Of a DNA stretch of 52,635 bases, positions 22,188 to 34,455 are shown in pieces. The stretch lies in contig JAGFNK010000368.1 of the NCBI GenBank assembly GCA_025769875.1, positions 1 to 52,635 of the forward strand, written 5' to 3'. This stretch comes from Russula earlei. Its lineage: Eukaryota > Basidiomycota > Agaricomycetes > Russulales > Russulaceae. Numbering within the stretch: position 1 is the stretch's first letter; every line of letters starts with the position of its first letter. The notes beneath the pieces are model-generated. The model was not told where the DNA came from. It did not search any database and was given only the letters and a program-made list of their open reading frames with translations. A program made the translations under genes and the position numbers.

Positions 22188-25100
22188 GACGTGGCCGGCG
22201 GCGGCACGTCATCCTCACCTCACAAGTCCTTCTCCCTTTCTTCCTAGTTCCCCCCCCCCCCCCCTCCACCCCCTTCCTTTCCTATGGAGCGCCTGCCCGA
22301 ATCCAAATACACGGAGCCAAATTCCACGATCGGAGAGTCGCTCGGAGTCTACCGGGGGTTAGGGTGGAGGGTGGAAAGGAAGCCGTTCGAGTCAGGAAGC
22401 CCGGAGCCATGTCACACAGTTTGCTTGCACTTATCGGCACGATCTGCTGGTACGTGTGCGCGTGTCTTGTTCCTAACGCTCCTGTGTTATGAGTGCTTTC
22501 CGCTTCGGGGATCAGTGGCGCTGCGCCTTGCACGCAAGATCCGTTGGTAGTTGACAGAAGGAAGCCTCGTGTTCCCAATCTGCTACACTGAAGCACCAAT
22601 CTTTGGCGGTCGTAAAACTCGAAGGCTAATTGCGTGGGACCGCTCCCCCTCTCGTGTGCGCGGAGGTTGCCCCTTCGCGGTTTGTTCATCTCGATGGCTA
22701 GCGCTCGAAGGTTCTCGGCTCGGACTCATGCGCGCGAGGTGGGGATATGGACTTGGATTCCCTAAAACGCCCTATCGCCCCCAATCTAATCTAGTCCACC
22801 ATCTTGCCCAGAAGAGCAACTAGTCGCCGCGATGGAGGTGCGATTGCCCTGGCGGGATGCATTTGGGAAATCATAGAGGGTACACGTTTCCCCGAACAAC
22901 TGGTTGCCTATTCTTTAAAAGCACACATGCACGCCAAAGAAGATCTGAAACCGGCGCTCCGGGGTGGAGGAGATCTAGTCAAGCTCCTTAATGATCAAGA
23001 TGTCCCCCTACAGTACCCACTGTCCTAAGCACCACTGGCGCTCAATGCTGAAAATTCATATTCCAGTCGGAACCACACCATAATGAGCTTTTCAAGCGTG
23101 CATACCGTGTGACCAGTCAAGTTACGGTCGCGACCTACGTTGAACATAATGTCGCCTTATCAACGGCTGAGTCAGACGCGAAAATTGCGTGCGTTGATAA
23201 AGCGACCTTTAGAAACAAAGATTCAAAAAGCTAGATGTGGCCTAAAGAGAAATGCGGATGTACGACTTGGCACACCACATCTCCTCGGACTCGCTTTGAA
23301 TGAAGGCTCGAACGACCCCTTGCGTTAGTTAAGCACCTTCATCTTGCATCGGCTGAGGGGTTATCATGCCGGACGGTTCATCAACTTTGTCCCACCAGAG
23401 CGGCAAAAAGGAAGTTCAGCGTCCAACTGGCAACACACACAAGTCATTGTTTGTGCATGCAGGTGCATGTGGTGGTATCAAAATAAATAAATAAAAACCA
23501 TTCATTCCCACGCAGTGAACGCACGCCGCAACCGCGACGGCGATGGTCGCACTTCGCCTGAACCCTCTTGCGAGGGCACCAACTCCTGATACAGCAAGCG
23601 CCGCGCGCGTGGGGAGAACGAGAGAGGCAGGTGGTTCCACTGGCAGAGGTTGATTTTGAGCCGGGAGATCCCAAGCAGAATTCGAGAATCTGCTGCGGCG
23701 CTAGCATTCCATCTCCGGGTCGGAATGAGAAGGATGTTTTTTTTTTTTTTTCTCTCTTTTACATTATAATGCGCAGCGCACCGTGCCAATAGCTTACTAA
23801 AACTTCGTATGTGGCGCAGCGCAAGCAAAGTTCGAGTTTGAGGTTTTGGCGGCTCAGGCCAAGCCCCCCGACCCCCCCCCGACCCCTTTACAAATGCGAG
23901 AACCAAATTAGGACGAACAAGTACCGCTGGGGCGATCGACGCCTCGGGAAGTCGGGAACATAGGAAGGGGTCCCGGCGAGGCGAGGATCCGAACGTGAAG
24001 ATTGGCACCGGAAAGGTCCATTGTCGTTTCGCGTCCTCGGCCTTCTTTCCCGTTCGGACGCGCTCCTGCTGCTGTGCCCGCCCGGCATCGGGCTACACGC
24101 CGCGGTGTGCGATCCACAGCTAACTCTCGGGGGAGATCCGACCAAGGTTTCCGACGCTCGCTCGTTGCTGCGTCGAGAGAGGGGCCCGTGTGTGTGGTGA
24201 GGCCGTGACGCGGTGGGCTTCGTTCGTTCGTTCGTTCGTCCTCGGTACCCGAGCCGGGTCGCGGTTCGCCGTGGTGCGATCATTGGTGTGTGTGAGCAGC
24301 ATAGCAAGCACCGGTCTCAGCACCGGCAACTTGAACCTCGACGGCCGCCGAAAAGAAGCTGACTTTGCGGACGCAATTTTCCCAAAAATGCTGTCGGCGG
24401 CCAAACCGTCAGACGATGATCGAAGGGCTGCAGATGTATACCGTGCCCTGCCGAGACAATTCGGTTGCTGTGGCCGTGGCCCGAGTCGGAGGTTGCGATG
24501 GTCCGGCGTGCCGGCGTCCTCGCCTCCTTGTTGCGTCGTGGATCGTGGTTTTCACAATCGCCGGGAGAAATAAATGGGAGTGCCCCAGACAAGCAGCCGA
24601 CGGTTGCCGTCCAAAAAAAAAAAAAAGCGGTCTGATTTACCTCTGACTTCTCCGAGTTTCATCGCACGCCACCAGGGACAGCAGCAGAGTCGGGGGGAAA
24701 AAAACTCTAAATGGAGGAATACGACTAGGCGTGATATGTGGGTCCCAAGTGGCAGAAGCTGTCGAATTTGAATGGTCGTGTGGTTAGAGTGGGGGGGGGG
24801 GGGGGGTCGGGGAGAGAGAGAGAGAGAGAGAAGATAAAACCCCTTTCGGCTTCAGCTAAGGTTTTTAGAACAAAAATTTCCGTCGGTTCGGACGACTGGA
24901 TGGAGATGGGAAGACCAGTTGAAGCTTTGCCCCAGTAGTAAGTACAACTGATTGAATACATCACCGGCATCACCCCCCGGCGCCACGGTTTCGCTGCGCG
25001 ATGGCCATTCGGTACTCAGTCCTAGCGATTGGCACCAATGTGACATAGGCCAGTTCGTCGGTCCTCCCTTGTCAAAAAGAGCTTAATCGAAAAGCTTGCA

Positions 25101-26867
25101 CCACGTGAATTGTCGACTTTTTTTGGTCGACCGGCCGGAGAATGATCGTGTAGGGTATTGATGAGAGAAAGTGGGCCTGCCATCCGGGTGATCCAAGAAC
25201 TCCGCCCGGGTTGAGGTGACGCCGGGGGTAGTCATTCGAGTTGGCCGGCCGGATGGTTATGTGACATTGGTGGGTAATGGATTATCGAAGCCTCGGGTAT
25301 CTGGGTCTGCCATCATACTTGGTGTGTCCTGGAAGCACAGGTACTTAGACCTGCTGTCCTTATGCGCCATTGTTGGAACCATTGCATGATGGATCAAAGC
25401 CTACTAATGGCATCAATAGAATCCTGGGCAAGGAGCCCATTGTGATTAACATTACATGTCTGTTCTAATGTTCTGATTTTACTTTACACAGCATTTGCAC
25501 TGTACCAGTAAAGAGGCACCTCTAGTATGTATCTCATGTGTCCAGATTCAGCCTTGTAGCATAATAATAGGCATGAAAACTTCCACTCACCCCTCTTGCC
25601 ATTCTTAAAAAACAACTTTACTTGTCGTAGCTTCCAGCCTTCATCGCCTGCGGCACAGTTCGCGAGCACCTATGACCCGAAACATCACCGGACATGCACA
25701 ACCCTTCTTTTCAGCCCCTGTGAGCTCATACACCTTTTGTTTTGACTTTTTTTTTTTTTTTGCTTCCCATCTGTTCACGATAGCCTGATGGTCCAAACGG
25801 CCCTTCTGATGGCCGTGACCGCCTCCGCCATCTGGGCCCAGAGTTTGGGACGGGTGGCTCAGGCTCAGCTCTGCGAGGTAAAAGTCGACCGCAGCAAAAA
25901 GCAAGAGAGCGTGAAGAGGTGGGTTCACGTCGGCATGCTGGGAAGCAGGGGCAAAGACCGGTTCACCGTCGTCATGTAAAAAAAAAAAAAAAAAGGCAGC
26001 AGCAACTGGACCGAACCCGATACGACGCTTGGATTCGTGCCCGCGAACTGTCGTCTCATGATGCATGATGGCCCGCGCCCTCCCATCCACCAAATGAAAC
26101 GAAAACACCCACAACGCTCGCGAGGCATCACGAGGCGGATATCGTCGGGTTGCGAGTTGTGTGACCCAGGGGGGGGAGGGGGGGGCGTGGATGGATGCTC
26201 CCCTGCGACTCCTGGGAGCGCGGACGCTTAGACCGCTGTTTGTTCCCTCCCCACCCCCCCGGCGTTCATTTGTGAGGAGACGGACTTGCCAATGCGAATG
26301 GCCGGGCTGTTTTTTTTTTTTTTTCCTATCTTTCGTTTCGGACTGAAGCGGCAGCGGCGGATGACCACAAAAAGTCCGTGAGGGATTTTCCCGTGGGGGG
26401 GGAGGGGGGGTTCAGTTTCAAGTTTAGTTTAAGAAAAAAAAAAAAAAAGTCGGATCACTTCTAGGGCCCCCAGGGGTGGAGCGTTTAAACGTAGCGCCAT
26501 CGATTATTTTTTCCCCCTCCATCTGCCGTGTCTTGCCTTTTTTTTTTGTTGGTGGCGCGTCGGTAAAATGGGTTTTTTCAACCATGAACGCAAAGCACCT
26601 CGCCCATCCATCAGAAGACGGAAGCCCGCGGTGTGCGGCAGACATGGGAATGTTCGTTCGATGTTGACACACCTATGGGCCGTTCCATTCCAAGGGCGTC
26701 CTTTCTACCACACGCCCTTCATCAGTGAATTCGAATTCTTTGATACCGCTATCGATATACACCCCTAGTCGACGACTTCTGCGCAGGTGGCTGCTGCTGC
26801 TTGTGCAGTCCCTCCCCTTGCCGCTTACCTTGGTCTCCCCCCCCCCCCCTTCTGGACATTCCATAAT
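22188..26867. other. 4.7 kb without a recognised gene; homopolymer-rich
   Basis: Open frames here (23502-24008 minus, 24190-24573 plus, 25641-26114 minus) have no domains and several run through homopolymers. Long runs: C near 22250, T near 23741, A near 24614, G near 24793 followed by an (AG)n tract to 24831, T near 25747, A near 25978, G near 26170, T near 26310, A near 26434, C near 26838. A CGTT-type array lies at 24219-24240. The frame at 22804-23028 (ALAGCIWEIIEGTRFPEQLV) reads like protein but stands alone. The 3' end of the amine oxidase adjoins 26868. Confidence 0.5.
25300..25620. repeat. AT-rich, CpG-poor relic
   Basis: About 320 bases with few CG dinucleotides (catgatggatcaaagcc, tgttctaatgttctg and the like) lie in otherwise CG-rich DNA, as in the 1-1250 and 31.6-34.4 kb repeat tracts. 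No LTR ends or reading frame are recognisable. It is probably a transposon fragment. Confidence 0.4.
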
Positions 26868-29800
26868 TCAGCCGCAGCAGTCGCGGTTCTCGGCCTCCCG
26901 TCGCTGAGTAGCGTCTGAATCAGCGCCGAAGGCAGGCACGCTCCTCTCGTCCTTCCCCCCGGGAACGTCCAGACTGGGGTTTGCAGAGAAGAAGCTATTC
27001 GGCTTAAGCGTAAGCCGGACGTGGTCCACGGGCATCCTGTACACGTCAAACCCATCAATATTGCCAAATTTCCCGACGCCGCCGCCCCATCAGTCGACGT
27101 GAGAAACAGGGACTGCGAGGAAAGAGAGCGGAGGTCAGACGTACACAGGCCAATCTTCGGGACGCGGGATGTGCGTCGTCCCAACGGTGACATAGACGAG
27201 CAAGTCCTCGTTCTCGATGCTCTCGTCTCCATCATCGCGCACCCACCGCGCCAAGCTATCTGCAGGTTCCTCACGCGCCTGCGGCACGTACTTCCCCGAG
27301 GGCCACATCCGCCCGCCTTCTCGCACGTCCTCCTTCTCGCGCACGACCCACAGCGTGTTGCGTGTGAACGTAGCACGCCGGCCGACCCAGCTCTCCGGCC
27401 GCGGGAGGGCGACCGTCGCGCCGCCTTTCGCACCGATCGAGTATCCCGTCTGCTGCTCGGAAGCATAGTGCTTCCTCCCCGCGCTCACGATCCGCCAGCG
27501 TCGGTCCGTGGATGCATCCCATTCGCGCGCACCTTCACTGGCACGGCGTAGCAAACGGTCGTGAACCTGAAATGCGTTTCCAGCGAAGTTTTCCGGCGAG
27601 CCGTATCCCGCGGTTGCCGGGAGCACGTCAGTCTCGACAACGCTATTCAGGATCCCATCCACCATCGGGTCGATGCGGACCGAGAAGAGGTGCTGGTGAA
27701 AATGAGCGTTGATACCAGGGGCGACGCGAGTCGCATACGGCGCGGGCTCGTTCGGAGCTGCGACGTAGACCTGGAGGATTCCGGTAAGACGGATCTCGAA
27801 CTCGATGGAACCGTCTTGATAGAAAAAGTAGTTCCACACGTATTCTACAGGTATCCTTTTTCAGAGGCAACTGGAGGACGGAGGAACCAAGCATACCGTA
27901 ATTCGCCAGAGTGCAGACCATACTGACGACCAAGCGACGACTGCGGACGGTATGGGCGCGTCCACCGTCACGGTAATCGCTGTGCTTCCACAACAGACCC
28001 GCGTCTTCTTCGTGGATGCATATTACATCGTTGATGACGACTGCAGAACCATCGTAACCGGTATATGCTCCTGACTATGGCCAGTCGTCAGAGGGTTAGG
28101 TAGGTTGATGAAGCAGTCATGAACCGGTACCAAGTAGTGAATCTGACCCAGGCAGTCACATCCGAGGGACAGTTCGTTCGCCATCGTTCCCATGCCATAC
28201 TCGCCGCTTTAGAAACTCACTGTTAAGCAGAAGGAACTCTCCGGTATTCTGTCGACGCACACATCAAAAGCAAACTTCCGCGGATGAGGATACTCCGGTG
28301 CACCGTAAGGCACGACCATCTCCGCGAGCGAAAGACGGTAAAACAATGGACGCAAGACGCCGTCATCGTCGTACGTGATGGTCGAGAGCGCAATCCCCTC
28401 GCGGTGGCTGAAAGCTGCGAATCGTCATAAATTAGCGGATGCAGGTCTTTAAGGTGCAGAGAGGGCCCACCGATGTGCATCTTCCACTTCTGCCATTCAA
28501 GCACATGCCTGTCTATCTTGAAACTTACTCCTTCGGGTTGCACAACATGCAACGGCGTGGGTGCTACACGCTGCTTCCATTCTTTGCCGTCTCTCTTTGC
28601 ATTTTCCTCGATGAGGTCTGGGAGAAAGTCATGGCGTGTGAGGGGAGGGGGGATGCGAGAACGTTGTGAATGTTCTAAGGCGTCCTTGTCTAGTGGGGGT
28701 GGTTGCGTTGATGCAGGTACGCCCGGGTAAGCACCAGGAAAGTCTATGTGTAATACTTTACCCGTGCATAACGTCAACTACTGGGACGAAGTCCTGTTTG
28801 CGCTGTTTGTAACGCACATGCGATACAGGTAAGGGAAGGGGAATACCAGAGGATGCGCGTACAGGTTCTCGTGTTGTGAGAAACGCGCAAAAAGGAGCGC
28901 TTGTTGCAAGCGGCTTGAGACTGGAAAACGGTCATCGTATCCTATTGACCATCCATCGGCAAAGATCTGGTGTGGCAGAATGCCTGTAAGTCGCAGAATC
29001 AAGTCAACAGCCGTAAGCGTTGAGGTTTGCAAGGTTAGCTCACCGACTTCCTTCGCCAATGTTTGTATCCTTGCGTCGTTCCTCACGATATCCTCACATG
29101 CACGAAGTTCAGCAGGAGAAAGTTGAGGCTGTGTCCCCTCAGGGAGCTTGAGAAGACTCTCAACGTTCCATGCGCCTTCGCTGCAATCGAGCGCCACAAC
29201 TGCATTGTATGCCTCGCTACCATCAGGGTCCAACTTGAGCGGATACCGGATAACAACGCATACGGGTCGGACGGTTAGGTAGCCACTTACCCAGAAAGGA
29301 CGTCTATGAACTAAGAAAGAAGTGGCCCGTGCGTAAGTATTGAGTCATGTAACTGTACGGGTCGACACTTTGAGACAGACGGCGCGACCAATCCCTTGCG
29401 ACGCCTTTACTGCGCTTCCGTCCGGTGAAGTAATCACAAGGGGACGTCGGATCAAGGTCGCGTGGCGCGTTCCACTCCTTACTCGGTGACATTGGGCCGA
29501 ACGGGCTTCAGCGCAGTGGAGTCCACACGTGTGACACGAGCGTGGGCCAAGCATGGAAGGATCAAAACGGACTCACATCGACTTCGGCTTTGCGTACGAT
29601 GGGCACGCGATCTTCGTCCTTCACCGTTTCGCCAGTTGCGAGCGGAATGCCAAGGTGCGCGAGAACGACGCGCTTGGGTGGCGGAAGGAGATAATTTGTG
29701 ATAAACCGAACGGCTTTAACGGAGGTGCGAGCCGCGAGGTGATGACGGACGGCCAGTGACGCTGCAACAATCTACGCCAGAACCACGGCCTCATCAGGAG

Positions 29801-29953
29801 AGGGATATGGCACAAGACAGGCATTGTCACCTCGTCCGGGGAAAGGGGATCGAGAGGGTGCGACGGCAGGGGGTTACTAGCCTTGAGGCCTGAGGTGCGC
29901 TGCACGCCGCTCGCAGTGAAGGGCGCAACAGGGATTTGCAATATCGCTGACAT
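26868..29953 (-). CDS. Copper amine oxidase (topaquinone-dependent, EC 1.4.3.21 type)
   Basis: Ten exons (29953-29831, 29771-29577, 29233-29044, 28983-28847, 28793-28471, 28414-28261, 28206-28131, 28074-27897, 27844-27145, 27036-26868) give about 747 residues, the family length. N2/N3 domains show LPSHPLDPLSPDE and DGWSIGYDDRFPVSSRLQQ. The catalytic base Asp is in AFDVGEYGMG (about 373). The topaquinone Tyr is Tyr458 in CTLANYEY, codon-adjacent to an intron. Copper His are in HFHQHLFSVRIDP (508, 510) and TTHIPRPEDWPVMP (683). The enzyme oxidises primary amines to aldehyde, ammonia and hydrogen peroxide, letting fungi use amines as nitrogen source. The tail (RDCCG) lacks an SKL-type peroxisome signal. 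One extra base at the GGG of 28763-28761 breaks the frame between DFVPVVDVMH and GKVLHIDFPG. Introns are 51-60 bases apart from one of 343 bases (29576-29234). Confidence 0.88.
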
Positions 29954-31088
29954 TGCAGGGTACGATGGCGAGTATTCCTTTTGTGTGAAAGTGAAGATCT
30001 GGTGGCGAGACGCGAGGCTGATTGGATGAGGGTATCGCGTATCGTTCAGCAGAGGAGCACGATGTTGATAGGCAGGGATCTTTGAGAGGCGGGCGATGTA
30101 CCGATAAGGATGCGGGAACAGAGCGGTGTCATCCAGCCTCTGGCCAGGATTTGGGGGTGGGGGAGGGGTGATTGTGCGACTTCTTGTTCCTTTATCGATC
30201 ACACGGCGCTTTTGCCACTTCCTTCAACAACGATGGCTATAGCGTTGGTTACTGACTTGGTCCAACTGGTGGGTGGTGGTGGTGCCGACCCACAATTGCC
30301 ACTTTCAGTGTCTCATGTGTCTCTGAGACTCGTACGTACGGAATAGAGGAATCAAGTCCCTCAATGCTCCCGGATTCACCACCTTGCCTGATAGGGGATG
30401 ACGGCTCGTCTTATCGCCCCCGGTGGCCGCCGCGCCGCAAAATTGATAAGAGAATATCCTCCCGGGCTGGTTCACATTTATCAGACCAAGGGTATCAGCT
30501 ATCGCACGGGCGACGAAGTACACGCCGATATCAGTTTCAGGCCCCAGCAGCGCGAGACATCGTTGAGAGCGAGTTGGAACTCCCACTGATCTTTCGGATG
30601 ACAACCCCTCAGGTGGGTTCCGTTCTATCAAGTGGGATGCATTCTACTGTATATCTTGACTTCCGCTGCTGCGCGTGACACAATCTATCTGCAAGTGCTT
30701 ACCCAGGCAATGCCGACCGCACCTAATAGGAGGCAAGCACCACGGGGTACCATCAGGCTGCGGGACGGTGCCGAAGCCCTTGTGCTCGGTCGACTTGTCT
30801 CGGTCTCCATTTAATAAAGAAAAATATTGGATCAGTAAAGTACAGAAACGTGCTCGCGACGAGACTCCTGCGATGCCACGTGAAGGCCGCATGGGCTGGC
30901 CCCAAACATCTTGTTCGCAGCGCAAGGAAAGACCTGGGATTGGCTTGCGGAACCAAGCTCGAATAAGTCGTCATAGTTTCGTCCATCCGTCAGTACATAG
31001 ACGGTTTGTACAATTAAATAGCGATGGCGCCAATGTGTCATCCTCGTCCATTGCGCCTCGAAAAGTAGCTCCCTTCTACCACACCGCA
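29954..31088. other. Region without a recognised gene upstream of the amine oxidase
   Basis: A minus-strand frame at 30305-30631 (108 residues, with VYFVARAIADTLGLINVNQP) is the longest, but matches no family and lacks splice support. The rest is probably the amine oxidase promoter and the 3' flank of the small membrane protein gene. Confidence 0.35.
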
Positions 31089-31444
31089 TCAGTATACGGT
31101 CCGCGCGCCAGTAAACCCTCCTCTTCTGCGACGATAAAATCCTCTGCGTCCCGTACGCATGCCTGAGCGGCGGCGACTGAAGCAGCGACAGCACAGGATG
31201 TCGAGAATGAGGTCGAAAATCGATACAATTATCTGTCATAGAAGATTTGGGTGAGATACCGAGGCTGTGTCCGCATTTATACCCGACACACGCACTGTAA
31301 CGATAACACCGATAATAGTTTCAAGAACATTGGCTATTGCGGAGATCACAGAATTAATGCCGTAACCGATCGCAGAGACAACGGAACCCTGGAGAGAGAA
31401 AGATAAGCCATAGGTATGTCTATGAGTGCATCATTACACACCAT
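31089..31444 (-). CDS. 79-residue membrane protein with CCRC motif and basic tail
   Basis: Exon 1 (31444-31442) is the start codon alone; exon 2 (31388-31296) and exon 3 (31232-31089) follow in phase. The protein is M-GSVVSAIGYGINSVISAIA..., one long hydrophobic stretch to DLILDILCCRC at about residue 45, then a tail dense in Arg and Gly (RRRSGMRTGRRGFYRRRRGG). Many agaricomycetes have such short proteins of the MGxxxSAIGxxINxxISAI type; no function is established that I know of. The Cys cluster next to the membrane could be lipid-modified or bind metal, which is inference. A TATA box lies 85-92 bases upstream. The track-length frames miss it because of the introns. Confidence 0.75.
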
Positions 31445-31527
31445 TGCAATTTGAAATGCCTAGTCGTAAAAAAGCTGGTAAAACGAGAGTTGAAACAGGG
31501 AGTGGGCGAGTCCAATTCCAAGACATC

Positions 31528-31536
31528 CTTTTATAA
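31528..31536 (-). promoter_or_regulatory. TATA box of the small membrane protein gene
   Basis: On the minus strand TTATAAAAG, 84 bases or more before the ATG at 31444, is followed by a pyrimidine-rich leader (ctccctgtttcaactctcg). Position and sequence fit a core promoter. Confidence 0.5.
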
Positions 31537-31539
31537 GCT

Positions 31540-33880
31540 CACATGGCCCGGTGGAGTAAAGGATGGCTGCGGTTGAGGAAAGGCCGGGTACTCCATAGCA
31601 TGGCCAACACCCTGACGTCATGGGTTGTCATTGGGGTTGTCATGTGCAGATGCGCCACTGGTGAGCTGGTGAGTTGGGGCCGCGACCTGTGCGACCTGTG
31701 TACGGTACTGGTACAGTTGGAGACACCAGTAGTTTGTAGAAGGAAGGAAACACAGCCCGCTCGGGACTCGGAAGCAGTTCACAGTGGACGAGCAAGAAGC
31801 ACAACCGCCTCGCTGGTAGGGAGTTAGCAGACCCTATAATAATAGTTCCGCTGTCTGGTGTGAGGGTGGTGAAGATTGGGAATCCAAGTGGGCAAGGTGG
31901 GCCGGTGGACTGTTGGGGTGGGGCAGAGTCAGGGATGTGTGTAAACAATGTGGAGCAGTGGTAGAGCATGAGAGGGGGAAGTATTGGATGCATGTGGGAG
32001 TGTTTTCGAGAACAAAGAACATAATGATACATTTGCAGACAATAACAGGCTAATTTATATGTTTTTTACAAGTATGTTACTTAAGGAATAAAATAGGAGA
32101 ATGTCTTTTAGGAGGTTTGGAGTCAGGGACAGAAGTAAAATAAGAAATGAAAACATATAGTGAAGGAACCTCAGACTTTGATGCAAATAATGCATTGCCT
32201 GTATGTCTGGCTGATGTGCTTGCTCTGGTTTTGGTGCATGCATGCGATTGAGTTGCATGTTTGCGTTTTTGTCAGATATGGGAGTTGTGGAGCCAATATG
32301 GAATTGAGGGAATGTTCTCGCTTTTCAGACATTTTTGATTTTGATCTGGATTAAACAAAACTGAAAAGGAGCAAAAGAAATGTATTTTCCCCTGAGGGGA
32401 GTGGAAAAGTTGAGGGATCAAAATGATCCTGGGGACATGCCATGTTGTGCTTTTGCACTCCTCTGCACATGACCCTGGCAGCCCGAAACTGCCAGAGGGT
32501 GTAGGTGTACTTGTGTGTGTGACAATTTGTGGAATGCTTAGAACTTTTCTGTGCCCAAGCAAACATGGCCACCAAGTTGCAGACAAGTGAGATTGTTGTG
32601 CAGCATAGAGCACAGCTAACAGGCAAGCAACTCACCTATTTGGTTACAAGAGAGCTCAACTGTGTGTGCAATGTAGAGCAATGTATCACTTGTCTACATA
32701 GATGGTATTTATACATCTATGGTGTGTACACATTTGTGTGTGTGTGTGAGGTTTTGGGTTCAGGCACATGTGTGCATACTAATTAATGAGAAAGTCTACC
32801 TAGGCATGAGTAAAGATGTTTGTTGAACTGGGAACCCTGATGGATCAGAGAAGGTGAAGACCTCTCCAGTAAGGTTCTAGATACAACATAGATGTTATGT
32901 GTTAGATAGAACAATTGTAGATACAGATATGGGACTTGAGTTATGCTCTCTACAATATGTAGCACATGATGCAGCCTTATGCTGCATCTGGAATGTTTCT
33001 ATATCACACTGTAGCAAGCTAGGTGTTACCAAGTGGTTTGGGGTCTGGAAGATGCCAGAACACCTGAACTATGGACTGCATTGTTTGCATCATGCATGTG
33101 TCAGATCTTGACTGTTTATGTTCCTTGATATTGTGTTTGGAACACGTTGCTTGTATCTTTCTGTTGAAGCGATACAGAAGCAATGAGTTGCATTGCTTCT
33201 GTTCCAGATGTTCCTGTACTGCCATGTACATCGTTTCCCTGATTGGGAAAGTACTTATGACAATGAAATTGCTATTAGGGAAGCACTTAATGCTTACAGC
33301 ACCGAGATCATTTACACAGAAGCAACTATTGCTTCTATGAGCTGCCTTTGCTTCTATAGCACTGACCAGTACTACAGTAGCACAAACCTTATCCCTGAGG
33401 GCTATATAAAGCCCCCAGTTTGTAGCAGTTGAGCCTTAAGTTTGCCAATACCAAACAGTTGACTCCTACCCTGTCTGCAGAGCCCCTCTCATCTTGTTGC
33501 CATACTCCAGAAGGATCTAACACTCCTTCCCCTCCATGAGTATTGCTTGCTTGACTCAAGCATATCTGCATTGGTAGGATGTGTTCATAGACATGACCAT
33601 TGATCTTATTTAAGGCACTTTGGAGCCTTAACATAAGTCAAGCTTCTATCACAGACATTGCTGTGAAAGTGAACCAGAATTAGGCAGGAAGCCTTAGGAC
33701 TAGGATCTAGTCATCATATGGTCAGCAACCTACACTGAAGTAGTCAAGGGAGAGAATCTATACAGACCTCTCCACAACAAGAAGGTGTACTACATGACTC
33801 TCAATGAGCAGCACAGTTGGACACATGCATACTTCTGTAAAGACCCCTACTGTCATTAGCATAGACAGTGGTAAGTGGGC
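31540..33880. repeat. AT-rich repeat tract with a relict LTR-like promoter
   Basis: From about 31.8 kb the DNA turns AT-rich and very poor in CG. A block at 33399-33420 (ctgagggctatataaagccccc) carries a strong TATA box followed by tgtagcagttgagcc, the way family-A and -B LTR promoters look, but the sequence is not the same family. Imperfect gaagcaat / attgcttc repeats lie at 33175-33360. No coding frame is convincing. It is read as old, decayed LTR elements. Confidence 0.5.
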
Positions 33881-33916
33881 ACACAAGTCCTGACTCCCTA
33901 GGAAAGGCAGTGGCAA

Positions 33917-34177
33917 GTGGACAAACTGGAGATCAAAGGAGAAAATTGCATACACGTAAAGTTCACCCAGAAAACAAAGCAAGGAACCAAATTCAGTTGG
34001 TTCAAAGCTAGAGAAAGGGATGATCTTCCCTCAGGAATCAAAGGAACTGCCATCTGGTGTTGGGAAGAGCAGGAAGGACCTAACAGATATGAGGTCCAAT
34101 ATAAAGGAAGCTTCCTTCCTTGTGAATATATCAATGATCAGTGGTGTCATGAACCATTTCCTGGAGAGGGCCCTTGA
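33917..34177 (+). pseudogene. Orphan transposon-like coding fragment
   Basis: An open frame of 86 residues reads HVKFTQKTKQGTKFSWFKAR and later NRYEVQYKGSFLPCEYINDQ with several Trp, Cys and Tyr, more protein-like than its surroundings. No family is recognised. It lies just before the 5' LTR of element 1 and probably belongs to an older element. Confidence 0.35.
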
Positions 34178-34455
34178 AGGACCCTTCCTTATTAGAGGAA
34201 ACCCAGCCTCTATGGTGTCACCCTGTTCATGCAGACAAAAGGGGTGAGTAGAGGTGTCCACAATATTGCACACAGATTGTCACGCAAGCAATTCTTGGCA
34301 CAATCAACATACAGCAAGCCCCACTTAGTGGCAACCCTTTTAGCAGCAAAAGGCAGTATTATAGCCTCCCTAAGGACCCCTTATGATGACACTAAGTGCT
34401 CTACAAAAGACACTAACAAGACACTAACAAGCCTACAATGTGTTATTAGACTAAC

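Noticed and set aside
21902..22492. 196-residue plus-strand open frame
   Set aside because: Its start is LTO1 exon 3 read through the intron at 21962; the spliced form gives the LTO1 tail and stop.
23502..24008. 168-residue minus-strand open frame
   Set aside because: Runs through an A run (KERKKKKN) and a G-rich tract; no protein-like conserved block.
27021..27551. 176-residue plus-strand open frame
   Set aside because: Antisense to the amine oxidase exons, where the minus frame carries the copper and topaquinone motifs.
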